DNA of 64,000 bases, from the NCBI GenBank assembly GCA_963682175.1, contig OY821788.1:10496001-10560000 (forward strand). Reading direction: 5' to 3'. Each line of letters begins with the position of its first letter. Position 1 is the stretch's first letter. Both the position numbers and the translations under genes were made by a program. This document shows, piece after piece, positions 1 through 11,639 of this stretch. Below the pieces are notes generated by a model. That model did not search any database, had not been told where the DNA came from, and saw only the letters and a program-made list of their open reading frames with translations. The DNA comes from Triglochin maritima (taxonomy: Eukaryota; Streptophyta; Magnoliopsida; Alismatales; Juncaginaceae).

Positions 1-202
1 ACTCTAAACAAGATTTGAGAGAAAGGAGCTAGCCAATCAATCTCTAATAAGGTTTAGAATCTAGCTAATGACCCCTCTTTAAGCTCCTGAGATTCTTATC
101 TCTAAAACTTAAATTTACTAAGAGATTTTCGTGGTGATTAGGGAGATATTAATGAGAGAAAGAATTTTTGCATTAGTATTAAACAAGTAGGAGTAGGGGT
201 CC

Positions 203-213
203 TTTTATAGTCT
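203..213 (-). promoter_or_regulatory. Putative TATA box of leftward Copia LTR
   Basis: The minus strand reads ACTATAAAAGG here, about 175 bp downstream of the decayed palindrome array at 384-765. This matches the arrangement in the sister LTRs. Confidence 0.45.
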
Positions 214-383
214 CCCAAAACATCCTTATTAAGAGTTATTTTTTAGCCATGATCCCTTGTTTATTCTCTCCTAAATTAATCTTTAATTTCCACATAAGCA
301 CCCACAAAAAACGTTTTAATTAAATCTGAAATTAATCCACCCATGATCTAATTAATTTCTTAATAATTCAGGCAGAATCGTTC

Positions 384-765
384 TTTTCGGTTGACCGAGA
401 ATTTTTCTCGATTAACCGAACCATTCGGTTATAACACGTGTTCGGTGCACCATTAGCTAGACGATCGACCGAATCCGTATGAGAAAAATTCCCTGAAAGA
501 ATTCGGACGAACCACGTCTTTTACTCAGTCTACCGTTTACCCACCAGAATCACTCCTGGGACATAGTCATCGGATGACTGTGTCACCTTTGGTCTACCGA
601 AAATACTCCTTCTCGGTTGACCGTGCACACTCGGTTCACCGAACCCGATTGTTCAGGCACTCCAGACAATTTCGGTCAACCAATTGCGCTTACCCGTTCC
701 CTATTCGGTTAATCGATCCGAAGATACCCCGGTCGACCGAACCTTGAACGGTTCACCGTGTTTGA
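384..765. repeat. Decayed CGGTCGACCG palindrome array in LTR
   Basis: At least eight degenerate copies of CGGTCGACCG lie here, for example CGGTTGACCG, GATCGACCGA, CGGTCAACCA and GGTCGACCGA. Many differ from the perfect palindrome by C-to-T or G-to-A at the central CG, the expected decay of a methylated CpG. Confidence 0.75.
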
Positions 766-1925
766 CCCCGATTTTGCCTTTGTCAAATTTTGGATTTATT
801 TCCAACAAAATTTGATATTTTGGGATTTTTAGCAAATTCACATCTTATGTGATATATTATCTTATGTCATATTAAATTATTACACCCCATAATATATACA
901 CATCATATGAATTTATTATGATTCTAATTATGTCAATGACATATTGATTTTATTCATTCACCACATGTGTCCTATTTTCACATGAAACCCGACACATCAT
1001 ATGAACTTAAAATCAAACCTCTTGTTTCCCAGTTTTGTGGTGTGACCTATAGGAGGCTCTAAGCCAAATTGACAGTGATATTAAACACTTAATATCTCAG
1101 ACTATATGCGGTATCTAACTACACACTATAGTCACCCAATTAGCATAGATGTCGTTGTTCAACCCGAACCAAAACACGATCCATTTAGTGATGTAAATGC
1201 ACCACTTGTGTCCGTCCCTTACCTTATGATATTAAGAATATATACAAAGTAGAAATGTGTCACATTTGTATTATATTCATTTCTTGATCTCTCTAAGCTA
1301 ATTATAACTATGTAACTTAACTCAAGTTACATTGTGCACATTATAATTTTGCTTTATCAATGGGCCCAGTAATATCATCACTCAATTAAGAGGGGCAATG
1401 ATAATCGTTTGACTAGCTATCTTTTCCAGCACAAGTCATGTTCAACAAACTATTGTCTTTATCACTATACTCATTGATAGTTTTTGACAATAATCAAATT
1501 AAGCACTTCTTGAGTGAAAATATATAAGTCTCATATCTTAGAATCCAAGACATAGTAAAACATTAATGACACGAAACACAATTCCATAATGTTTTACTTG
1601 TTAGGTCTATTCAATATATAAAAGTAATTTTTTCCTCTTTTAAATACTCGTGTCGTCAATTATTTGTAGAGCTACAACAATCGATGACCAACAAGACAAT
1701 CTTATCTCGGCGATTAATGTTCCATGTTAATTACCATGATTGTGAATAACTTTTGATTTATGTAAACCATTATCTTTTGGAGATATACGGTTAAGGACCA
1801 AGCGCATCTTCCTTAACACTTCCAAAAGACGAATATCATAATCAATGAACAAAATGTTTGCACATTCAATTCATAATAATTGACATATAAAAGTAAAACT
1901 TTTAGAACACATTCCTTTCAATTAC

Positions 1926-2430
1926 AAAATGGTGTTTGTTCAGTATGCAGATCGTCACTTATATGATTCTTGTGCTGATGAAAAAATTGATAAGATACGA
2001 GATAAGCTTACTGAGTTGTTCACAGAGTATTTGGATGCTCCTAGTAGTTTACAATGTGATGGTAGTAATCCTTCTGTAGAAGAAATGACTTATGATCCTA
2101 ACCAACCATTCAGAGGAGGATTTATAGGATATGCTAGTAGTAACACTCAGTTTGTGTCAAGTGCAACAAAATCTGAACTTGAGATGTATTTGGAGGAGCC
2201 TTTAGTCCGTGTCAACCAATAATGAGTTGTCATTTGATATCTTGAATTGGTGGAGTCAGCATGAAGCTAGGTTTCCAACACTTGCAAAAATGGCTCGTGA
2301 TATTTTGGCAATCCCGATATCAACAGTTGCTTCAGAATCTGCATTCAGTTGTGCTCGTAGAGTCATTGATGACACTCGTTCTCAATTAGGAAGAGATGAT
2401 GTAAAGGCATTGGTTTCTACAAAGGATTGA
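1926..2430 (+). pseudogene. hAT transposase C-terminal fragment
   Basis: This encodes the C-terminal part of a hAT-superfamily transposase, the cut-and-paste enzyme of Ac-like elements. The diagnostic part is the dimerisation region: FDILNWWSQHEARFPTLAKM, then DILAIPISTVASESAFSCARRVIDD (2230-2385). Upstream, the frame opening at 1929 (YADRHLYDSCADEKIDKIRD) matches the segment before that domain in family proteins. The two halves are in different frames and overlap at 2209-2222, so there is a frameshift near 2212. The frame stops at TGA 2428-2430, where relatives have Trp (KDWLPHL); LPHLIM follows in frame, so this looks like TGG-to-TGA. The N-terminal half, including the zinc finger and the first catalytic residues, is missing because the LTR ending at 1920 abuts it. 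Confidence 0.85.
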
Positions 2431-2828
2431 CTGCCACATTTAATCATGAGTATGTATTATTACTTGATGTTACTTTTAAATTTCTATGATTTAATTTTAT
2501 TATGATAATGAACTTATCTGTGTTGTTTAGATTCAAGTGAAGCTGAAAAGGATCAAGAGTTAGAGAGTTAGATTTCTAAATTTTAGAAGAAGACCCTGGT
2601 TTACCTTGAAAGGTAGTTTTAGAATTTGATTTTTATTTATTGAATACTTAGTGACAATATATTCATATAATAAATTGTCATGTTTCTTACTTTTTCTCTC
2701 TTTACATGTAGGTAGGCATCAAATGTGACTTGTATGCTACCATGGAGATGATGCTTCATGTTGGAATAATTACTTTGCTTAGTTTGCTAGTTTGTTTGTT
2801 GCTTAATTGTTTGTTATGTGGTTCTTGT
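2431..2828. other. hAT 3' flank, non-coding
   Basis: This AT-rich stretch lies between the hAT stop and the next LTR. I see no ORF of note and no recognisable hAT terminal inverted repeat. It may hold the 3' part of the hAT element. Confidence 0.4.
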
Positions 2829-3999
2829 TGAAGGGAATGTGTTCTAAAAGTTTTGCTTTTAAATGTCAATTATTATGAATTGAATGAGAAATCATTTTGT
2901 TCCTTGTTTATGTTATTCGTCTTTTAGAAGTGTTAAGGAAGAGGCTCTTGGTCCTTAACCGTAGAGGTCTAAAAGATATTGGTTTACATAAAACAAAAGA
3001 TATTCGCAATCATGGTAATTAACATGGGACATTAATTACGGAGTTAAGATTGTCGTGTTGATCATAGATCATTGTAGCTCTACAAGTGAGTGACAACACG
3101 GGTACACAAAAGAGGAAAATAGTACTTTTGTATACCGAATTGACCTAATAAGTAAAATATTATAGGAATGTGTTTCTGTGTCATTAATATTTTACTGTGT
3201 CCTTGGTCCTTTGATATGAGACTTATATCTGATCGCTTAAGGAGTTCTTAATTAGACTAGTGTCTTGAGCTATCGATGAGTGTAGTGTAAAGGTATTAGT
3301 TGGTTAAGTATAACATTCGTTGGAGAAGATAGTTAGTCAAAAGATTATCATTGCCCCCTCTTAATTGAGTGATGATATTAGTGGGCCCCTTGATAAAGCA
3401 AAGTTATAATGTGCACAATGTGATTTGAGTTAAGTCACATATTTATAACTAGCTTAAAGAGATCAAGAAATGAATACTAATACAAAGATGACACAATACT
3501 ACTTTGTGTGTATTCTTAATATCATGAGGCAAGGGACGGACACAAGTGGTGCACTCCATCACTAATTGGATCGGGTTTTGGTTCGAGTGGAATTAAGACA
3601 TCTAACTAATTGGGAGCTATAATGTGTAGCTAGATACCGCTTATAGCTTGTGATATTAAGCTCTTAATATCACTGCCAACTTAGTTTAGATCCTCCCATA
3701 GGTCACACCACAAAACTGGGAAACAAGAAATGGGGATTTTGAGTTCATAAGATGTGTCGGGTTTCATGTAGAAAATATGACACATGGGGTGAACAAGCAA
3801 AATCAAAATTATGTTGTGATTAATAACATAATTAGAATCTAAATTAATTTCATATGTGATGTAAATATTATGGGTGTAATGATTGATCATTACATAGGAT
3901 AATATGTTACATAAGTTGTGAATTTACTACTAATCCCGAAATGTCAAATTTTGTAGGGGTTAAACCGAAATTTGACAAGTCTGCAGAACAGTGCTCAAA

Positions 4000-4225
4000 C
4001 GGTCGACCGGATAGCAGTAAACGGTCGACCGGTAGGGCACAGTCGACCAGACGTGTCTCGACCGATAACAGGGAATTTTCATATGTTCGAACGGTCGACT
4101 GAATGTGATCGGTCGGTCGACCGAACATTGCGATGGAATACCTGTTACGAATGGTCGACCGAGTTATAGAACGGTCGACCGAAACTAGGTTCGAGCGGTC
4201 AACCGAACCATGAAACGGTTGACCG
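4000..4225. repeat. Paired CGGTCGACCG palindromes, Copia A LTR
   Basis: Palindromes start at 4000/4022, 4092/4114, 4152/4172 and 4196/4216, giving pair spacings of 22, 22, 20 and 20 bp. Degenerate copies lie at 4040 and 4055. The array ends about 180 bp before the TATA box. Confidence 0.9.
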
Positions 4226-4404
4226 GTCCAGACGGTTTTGTGCAGAATTAATTTAAGAATTAATTAGATCATGCATGGAATTGTTCCATAATTGATTTAA
4301 TTCGTGGCTAATATTATTTATTATTAAATAATGGATGGTTAGATGGAATTTTGCATGAGATCATGGGCAAGTGGTTGCACATGAATAGGTAATTTGGAGA
4401 GAGC

Positions 4405-4414
4405 TTATAAATAC
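4405..4414 (+). promoter_or_regulatory. TATA box, Copia A LTR
   Basis: TTATAAATAC lies downstream of the palindrome array and about 470 bp before the LTR end, a plausible core promoter at the U3/R boundary. Confidence 0.6.
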
Positions 4415-4876
4415 AAGCTTATTTCATTACCCAATTAATCTAATTCATTATTTCTTGTGCAAAAATTCTCTCTCCATAATTCTCCAGGAAAATCCCTTAA
4501 TTCTTAAGTTTAGTTTTAGTTCTTAAGAGATCATCTTCTCAAGAGAATTAAAGAGGGGTTAGTAATTGGATTCTAAACCCTATCGGAGATTGAGAGACTA
4601 GTTTCCCTCTCTCCGATCTTGTTTAGAGTTTGGTGAATACTCGGAGGCATCCGGCGCAGCGAGCAGCATCCCCAACGTCTCCGAATCTTCAAGAAGTTTT
4701 AAAGAACTTCTAGGTATGAATTTCGGAGCCCATATTTGTTTTAATAAAGTTTTGAAACTAGATATTGAAACAAATTGATGCATGCATGAAATAAATTATA
4801 GAAAATTGAAAATTGATCCTTATTATACATAAAATTTCGAAAATATATATGTATAATTAAACATGAAATCCTACAG

Positions 4877-4888
4877 TGGTATCAGAGC
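4877..4888 (+). promoter_or_regulatory. Primer-binding site (tRNA-Met), Copia A
   Basis: TGGTATCAGAGC, complementary to the 3' end of plant initiator tRNA-Met, starts two bases after the LTR's terminal CA. It primes minus-strand DNA synthesis in most plant Copia elements. Confidence 0.92.
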
Positions 4889-6374
4889 ATTAGGGTTCAA
4901 TTTTCTTATGATTTAAGGCTATAAACGAATTTAGTTTGCCATCTAGGATTTAAACAATTCGGTTTACCGGTTTTTCGGTGTATGGATGTTTTGTTGATAT
5001 AATTCTCTGTAATAATTCGTTTGAATGTTTTAAGAGTTTTAAAACATGCCATGTAATTATTAGAATTAAGATTAAGACATTAATCTAACTTACAATAATT
5101 TCGTTTTATTTAAAAACGATTATTTTGTAAGAGAATCAACAAAACCGAAAAACTGCAGTTCATCTTTCCAATTGGAAATTGGATGGACAGCGGTTCATAA
5201 TTAAAATTTTGAACTATGGATGCATGAAAAACGTTTTTAATGGATTTGAAAATGTTTTTCAAAGAATTGTTTGGGATTCTAGATGCTTGATAAACTAGGG
5301 TGGATAGTTTATAGCGATATTGCGTGCATGGATGCTCAAGTTGTTTTTGCGGGAATTGTGAGTTTGTATGTTCCAAATCAGCGGCCATGAATGTTTATAA
5401 TTGTTATAATACAGGGGCTTATGTATGTAAAAGCCAAATTCTCTATTTCCATCTTTTAGATAATTGCATATGCATATGAGAGGTTTTACATAGGACTTGC
5501 ACTAGTCGGTTTTTTATTAAATGTGAGGAGCACGTTTATTTTCTGTAAAATCTACATCTCCGGTGCAAGAGGAAGTCGCCGCTATAGCGCATTGATCGGG
5601 GATCGAGGATCAGGGATCAAAGGGAACATATAAACTCACACGATGTGGATTGTGTGAATGTTTAATTTCTATTTTTTTAATTATTGCTATGCATGTGATG
5701 AATGTGGTGAATGTTAGGATATGTATGAATATTAATATGCATGATAACCTAAAATTCCAAATCACATGTAAATATATGAAATTGTCCATCAAAAATAAAG
5801 AATAATTTCCTTCTTATTTCATCCACTAGCAGCCATTGATCGAGGGATACTCTGCTCGCCCTTAACGGGAGATAACTCCCTCTATCTTTGGGAATAGTGG
5901 GAGATATAATGGTTGTCTATTGTTGTGCCACAATTAAATATATGAGGTGTGTTTCACCCTAGTGAACCCCAAGTATGTTTAGTTGTGAATACAATGGATA
6001 AACGTATCTTGTATCAAATGAAAATAAGTTTTCTTAACATTACCTAGAGCCCTCGCTCGGTTTTGGGGAAAAGTTTTTCTTACGAGGATAGGTCGCATTC
6101 CCTCATAATTAAAATGACAAGAGTCACAAAGGTTTGAAGATGTTAAATGTTGCTAAAATTCAAAAAGGTTGTGATTAGAAAATATTTTCTTACCTTGATA
6201 TTGTAATGTATTCGATAGCCCTTAGCTAGTCTATATTACAATTGATGGGATCTTGGATTGTTGCATTTATGGGCAAAATTTTTATTTGCAACATTTACAT
6301 TTATATTCGATATATATGTATGTATTTTAAAACATAAAATTGACATAAAATCCTATATAATTTATTTTGTAGAA
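4889..6374 (+). other. Copia A untranslated leader
   Basis: This is about 1.5 kb between the primer site and the gag start. The ORFs in it are short and unconvincing. It contains short GGATCGAGGATC-like direct repeats near 5595. Confidence 0.6.
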
Positions 6375-7217
6375 ATGTCTAATATCCAACCAATTGTGCG
6401 ATCTATGATCGAAAAGAATCCTTTGCAAAATGATGGCTCAAACTTCATGAAATGGCAACTCAATCTTAATATCGTGTTGAGGTTTGAAAAACTATCTCAT
6501 ATTTTGGATGGTGAAATCCCAAAATTGAATGAGAAGACAACCGGTAATGAGAAAGAGGCGATAGCCAAGTGGGAAGACCAAGAGAACCAAGTTCACGGTC
6601 TAATGTTGGCATCCATGGGTGACTCGCTTCAAGCAAAATACTTGGATTCAAAACCCAAGAAGACCATGGAGGCTTTAACAAAGATGTTCATGGATAGTGC
6701 CCGAAAGGAGCGCTATAAGACCACCATCGCACTCACAAGGTGCCACATGGCGGAGGGAACATCGGTGTCCATGCATTTTCTCACGATGCAAGGATACCTT
6801 GAGAAGTTGTCGAAGCTCTCTTCTCCAATGCCCGAGGACATTGCCGAAGATCTGATTCTTGGCTCTCTAGCCCCGTCCTTTAAGGACTTTGTGATGCACT
6901 ATCATGTGCGTGAAAAAGGGGTGAGTCTTGAGGAGCTTCACAACGCTCTCAAAACGGCAGAAGTTGACATGGGCAACGGTCGGGACAATCACGTCCTAGC
7001 CGTCCATGAGAGGAGCAAAAAGATCAACAAAGGTAAAGGCAAATTTACCAAAGATATGTCAATCAAGAGCAAGGGAGTAAGAGGTGCTCATGGGAGTGCC
7101 TCAAGGAGAAATCTTTCAAATCTCCAACTCCCAACACGGAGTGCTTTCACTGCAGTGAAAAGAGACACATCCGACCAAATTGCCCCAAATTCAAGGAAGA
7201 CCTTGAAAATGGGATGA
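6375..7217 (+). pseudogene. Copia A gag (frameshifted at 3' end)
   Basis: This is the Gag capsid protein of a Copia retrotransposon, which packages RNA in virus-like particles in the cytoplasm. I chose the ATG at 6375 (MSNIQPIVRSM) because typical Gag sequence starts there; the open frame begins earlier, at 6258, but that part reads like leader. The core (DGSNFMKWQLNLNIVLRFEK, then RYKTTIALTRCHMAEGTSV and MQGYLEKLSKL) matches the UBN2/Retrotran-gag family over about 200 residues. The frame then slips: from about 7090 the sequence is no longer Gag-like, while the expected CCHC zinc knuckle continues in another frame at 7144-7190. One small indel therefore separates capsid from nucleocapsid. 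Confidence 0.85.
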
Positions 7218-8164
7218 TTGAACGTAGGCGCCCAAGAAACGCCGTAGGTATGTTTGTTATTGAGATAAATTTAATCACCTCTGTCCTTGATTTGGTAATA
7301 GTTACCGGATCTTGTGCTCACGTAATATTAATATGCAGCTATTGAAGGATAGGAAGGAACTCGTGGAGAACGAGATGATATTGAAGATTGGAAATAGTAC
7401 AAGCATCGCTGCGATTGTACAAGATTCTATGGAACTTCAATAGTCTAGTGATTTAAATTTATGCTTTGAAGAATGTTTGTTATATGCCTTCGATTAGCAA
7501 GAACATTTCTGTATCAAGTTTTAGATATGGATAAATTTTAATAAATATTTTAATTCTTGCTTGTCTATATCGAAGAATGGAATTTTCTATGCAAATACAT
7601 TCGCATAGAATGGTTTCTATTTGCTTGAAATAAACAAACTCAAACAAACAATAACAAAAGGAAATAAGATAACTCACGTGAATGATACAATCTTGTAGCA
7701 CTATCGGATTGGTCAAATAAATGACCAAGAGACCTTTCAAGAAGAAAGGAACGGAAACGAATAACAAATTGGATATGATAAATTCTAATGTATGTGGTCT
7801 GATAAGTACAAGTGCAAGAGACGTTTAAGGTACTTCATTTTGTTCACGGACAACTATAGTCATTATGGCAATATTTGTCTAATGGGAAGCAAAAGTGAAT
7901 TCTTTGACAAGTTCAAGGAATTCGAGGATGAAGTAGTGAACCAACTCAATAAGAATATCGAGTCTCTATGAAAGGTTCGTAGGGGTGAGTGCTTAGGATA
8001 CCTAATTTGACTTATTCCTAAAGTAGGAACATGATATTGCTCGACATGGTTCGATCAATAATAAGTCAATCTAAATTGCCTATTTACTTTTGGAATTATG
8101 TACTACAAATAATGATAAACTCACTAAATAGTATTCCATCCAAATCCGTGGAGAGAATGTCTTG
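7140..8164 (+). pseudogene. Copia A zinc knuckle, protease and integrase remnant
   Basis: The zinc knuckle is intact (C-F-H-C, SEKR, H, IRPN, C; 7144-7190). It is followed by a stretch resembling the retropepsin start (MFVIEINL, then TGSCAH), the gag-pre-integrase region (YIPSISKNI-like near 7480) and integrase core pieces: an FTDNYSHYG-like segment near 7838, a KFKEFEDEVVNQLNK segment near 7910, and LNSIPSKSVERMSCQL near 8125. The frame changes repeatedly and contains several stops, so no protein can be made. Homology ends near 8164 at an LTR fragment; reverse transcriptase and RNase H are absent. Confidence 0.75.
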
Positions 8165-9049
8165 TCAGCTTAATCTTGTCTTTTAATTCTTGCATGCTTC
8201 TTTAGTTTTACTTTCCTTTCCTTTTAGCTTATTTAATATTTCTTGCTTGCTTAGTTTAATTTCATTTCAGTACAATGTTTCATTTTGTTAATGTAGTTAG
8301 TGTAATGATTAATGAGTAGTTTCATCCCCATTTGGGGGTAGAGAAATATGTGATATGATCATGTGGTGTATTAGGTGTGTGTTATCTTAATCCCTTGAGC
8401 CTTACATGATTTTGATAACCATCTAATGAGATTTCACTCTTGTCTTTGATATGCTAATGCTCTTGAATGAAGCTTAGCTTATGCTTAGATTAGTGGACCT
8501 ATTTTATGGGGAATGATAATGTGAGGATATGGATGGAATTGATGAAGGAAACATGACTTGTAGTGTATGTGCTCTTGTTGCCCTTACCTTTATTAATGTG
8601 TTGTATGTTTTAATGATTGGGTAAATCTTATTTCATGTAGAGGCATAGTGGGGTTTGGTCTTTATACTTGAGTTCATCTAGCTTCATTCCAATTATTGTC
8701 TTGTATGTTTTAATGATATGATCTTATCTTATTTCATGTGGAGGCAAAGTTGGATGTAGTTTTATAATTTTCATGCACTACATGTTTTGATGAGCTTAAT
8801 TGAACACACACATACACATATCTTTGTATTCACACTCTTTTCTCTACCCCTCATGGGGTTTAGTTTTATTGTTTATCTTCCATTTCCTTTTTGCATTGTA
8901 GTGTAGTTAGATCATAACTCCTTTCTCTCCTTTCTTTCCCACTCGCCTTCACACAAACTAAAGTCGACACACCTCCCTGTGGATCAACCCGTATTTGTCA
9001 CCGCTTCAACGCGGTCGTGCACTTGCGGTTAATTAAAACTTATCAATCA
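8165..9049 (+). mobile_element. Truncated Gypsy-type LTR (3' two thirds)
   Basis: This resembles the 3' two thirds of the solo LTR at 55422-56793 and the D LTRs: a TTTGGGGGTAGAG-like segment near 8332, TTTCCCACTCGCCTTC near 8933, GTCGACACACCTCCCTGTGG near 8963 and GTGCACTTGCGGTTAATTAA near 9018. The start (U3, palindromes, TATA box) is missing. The left edge coincides with the end of Copia A homology, so an insertion followed by a deletion is likely. Confidence 0.75.
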
Positions 9050-9052
9050 ATA

Positions 9053-9998
9053 ATCCTCAGTTCAAACCATTTTCTAGAAGAACTCTTAAAAATGTTGCAT
9101 TTGATAAATTCAAAAAACAAAAATGTACCATGATTAGTTATTTTTATGAAATGAATTATAAGGTAGCATCAACTAGTGATGTTTGAACCGATCCAAATTA
9201 TTATCCTTATTGTTGCGTAATTGCTCATTATATAGATGATTTGTGGTTGTTAAATAATAAAAATATTTCGTTTTTACCTATTTTGCATTCACACACTACC
9301 AAGGTTATTTTTTATTATATTAAAGTTGTCATTGTAGCCAATTCTCTTGAAAATAAAATTTGTGCAATTGCATTTCATAATGCTACTAATAACAATACAG
9401 TCATAAGAATGCTTATAAGTTATTGTAAACCACCTCTAGATGATTCACTTTTCATATCAGATGTGTTTTTCACACTTTGAACTTGGTAGTACAAGATGAC
9501 CTTCAATTAATTAAACCATATCTAGGAAATGTTAAGAATGCAATTACCTTTGTAGGTTGTAGTAGTACATCTAGATATCAGGATTTTTGAGAATTTTGTG
9601 TATATAATGATGTTAAACTTAGGAAATTTAAATTAGATGTCCCCCATAGATGGAATTGTACCTATGAAATGTTAAAATCTTGTGTTGATCATCATCTTTC
9701 AATTCAATTTTTTTATAATGAAAAACAAAATTAGGCATTTCTAACCGACGAAGATTGGGAAATTTGTAACATTATGTTAGTTTTTTTATAACTTTTTTTC
9801 ACCTTTACTAAAAGATTAAGTGAACAATATTACCCGACCTCTAGCATATTTATTTACGAAATACGTCCAATTACAAATGTATTTGCAAAATATAGGGGAA
9901 ATCCTGGTTTTGATGAAATTTAACTGTAATGAAGGCTAAGTTTAATAAATATTGAAATCCTCCTCCACTTAGCTTTTGTTTAGCTTTTATTATGGATT
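9053..9998 (+). pseudogene. hAT transposase, 5' part, interrupted by CACTA
   Basis: This is the first half of a second, different hAT transposase. Family features are NPQFKPFSRRTLKN, then a DVWTD-like motif in which Trp is TGA (9184-9186), CCVIAHYIDD, ENKICAIAFHNATNNNTVIRM (the DNAxNN region) and KPPLDDSLF. After 9478 the homology continues through other frames: VQDDLQLIKPYL, a RWN(S)TYEMLKS-like stretch near 9650 and a KFNKYWNPPPLSF-like stretch at 9940-9978. The last codons before the CACTA terminus read IMD; the protein resumes with PRFK at 37763. It has at least one nonsense codon and several frameshifts. Confidence 0.82.
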
Positions 9999-10019
9999 CA
10001 CTGCTGGAAAGTCAGCCTA

Positions 10020-10830
10020 CTACGTTGCCTCTACCACATCGGCAAATTACAAACGGACGTGGAAGACCCCTACCACGTCAGTTTTAGTTAACTGGCGTGG
10101 AAGACCCCCTACCAAGTCAATTTTAGTTAACCGACGTGGAAACCCATACCACATTGGTTTTATCAACAGTGACGTGGTAAGGTGTCTTTTTAATATTTTT
10201 AAAAAGAAGTAAACCCTACCACGTCGGTTTTAGGAAATCCGACGTGGTAGGGTGTCCTTTTAATATATATTTTTTAAATTAAAAATCTACCACGTCGGTT
10301 TTTCGAAAACCGACGTGATAGGTGGTCTTTTTAATATATATTTTTAAAATTAAAATCCTACCACGTCGGTTTTTGAAATCCAACGTGGTAGGGGGTCTTT
10401 TTAAATTTTGGAAATTTGTGATGATACAACAGATGAGCCGGAGAAACTGTCTGTGGAAAATGTTGTTTGGTTGATGATATGACAATATTCCCAAATTCCT
10501 TGGATATGTGTTGGATAAAATATATCACAAGATATGTGTTGTTGCCAAGAATTAGTCGATTACTATTGTCAAGATATGTGCTATTTGTTTTTAATATATA
10601 TATATATATATATTTTTAAGTAAAACCCTACCACGTTAGTCTTCGGAAATTCGACGTGGTAGGGGGTCTTCCACGTCGACGATCACATAAGCCGATGTGG
10701 TAGGGGATGTGGACCCTATTTGCAAGACGTTGGACTGGATTTGGACTGAAGTGCTCTACCACGTCAGATTTTAATTATCCGGTGTGGTATGGGGTATTCC
10801 ATGACGGCCTTTAAATAGTCTGAAGTGGAA
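10020..10830. repeat. CACTA left subterminal inverted motifs
   Basis: These are repeated hairpin units of CCACGTCGG ... CCGACGTGG. Centre-to-centre spacing inside units is 20 (10223/10243), 20 (10294/10314), 19 (10365/10384) and 20 (10635/10655). More degenerate copies lie at 10060-10150 and 10670-10830. In En/Spm, subterminal motifs are bound by the element's TNPA protein; this array is the probable equivalent. Confidence 0.85.
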
Positions 10831-10849
10831 GGGTTGAATTTTTTGTTTG

Positions 10850-11639
10850 GTATAGCCGCGTAAACTAAATTGAAATCCCGCCAATCCAGAGATCAACAAA
10901 CATAAAACCTAGCTGCCTACCTCTCCCTAACCACAACGACCTTCCCATCCAGAAGTAGAGATGGGTGAGAGATCCATTTTCTTCTCCACTTCCTATCTGC
11001 TTCCGACCTCACGATCCCACGTTCTCCATGACTCCAACATCCGACCCAAACCCTCGTCGGAATCCACTCATTCACCTCCAAACCCTGACCTCAACGTTCC
11101 ACCCAAACACTCTTCCGAATCCACTCCTCCGCCTCCAAACCTCGACCCCACCATCGCTTCTCCGGCGACCGACTGAGCTGGAGTTGAGAAAATGGAGACC
11201 TTAAAGACCGATCCAGCAGAGTCGAATCCGTACATCCAGGTGGGGTTTCGATTCTGATTTTTTGTTGTGGCTTTCAATTTGGAAGAAATTTGATGTTTTA
11301 AGTTTGTGTGATTAGTTACGATGGTTTGTCTTTGATCTAGTGTTTATGCGGTAGATCTTAGAGGAACTAATTTTCTGTCTTACGTGTTCAACTTGGTGGG
11401 AAGGAAGGTCGTGTTCTAAAGTAAGAATTTGAGGAGATGTCCATTCCACCACGATTCATGGTTGACTCCTCAAATGGAAGTTCATTGATGTAAATATTTG
11501 ATTAAAAAATTTGCTCCTCAAATGGTTATTGGAATGCATGTATCCTCAAGGACCAGAGGTGGTGGCGTGGTTGGGGAAGACGAGGATTGAGATGTTTGTT
11601 TATGAATATCACGTGATGGGAATCCAAGGACCCCGAGTA
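10850..11639 (+). other. CACTA interior, possible captured exon
   Basis: This GC-richer stretch differs from its surroundings. It has an ATG at 10961 (MGERSIFFSTSYLLPTSRS) and Ser/Pro-rich reading in two frames, both too low in complexity to assign. A short ATG frame at 11192 (METLKTDPAESNPYIQ) ends at CAG followed by GTGGGG (about 11240), a possible splice donor. It could be the element's own 5' exon or a captured host gene piece; I recognise no family. Confidence 0.35.

Larger units (their letters stand above)
1..1920 (-). mobile_element. Copia LTR, leftward, cut by window edge
   Basis: This is an LTR of the same family as 2829-4875 and 47717-49981, pointing left. Its right edge is TCA at 1920, the complement of the TGAAAGGAATGTG LTR start, and ATTAC (1921-1925) may be the target-site duplication. 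The other end lies beyond the window. Positions 1021-1900 are a near reverse complement of about 2850-3720, so this LTR and the one at 2829 form a large inverted repeat around a hAT fragment. No polypurine tract or pol sequence adjoins its right edge, so it is either a solo LTR or the terminal LTR of an element lying to the left. Confidence 0.8.
2829..4875 (+). mobile_element. Copia element A, 5' LTR
   Basis: This is a 2.05-kb LTR starting TGAAGGGAATG and ending CCTACA, followed one base later by the primer site TGGTATCAGAGC. It is the reverse-oriented sister of 1-1920 and a relative of 47717-49981. It carries a CGGTCGACCG array at 4000-4225 and a TATA box at 4405. The long LTR and tRNA-Met primer site fit plant Copia elements; the matching 3' LTR is not in the window. 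Confidence 0.88.

Noticed and set aside
3681..4169. Frames on both strands in the Copia A LTR
   Set aside because: LTR sequence; the residues derive from the palindrome array and AT-rich U3.
4877..4888. tRNA gene fragments at TGGTATCAGAGC and TGGCGCCGTTGCC sites
   Set aside because: These match only the tRNA 3' ends and sit right after LTRs; they are primer sites, not tRNA genes.
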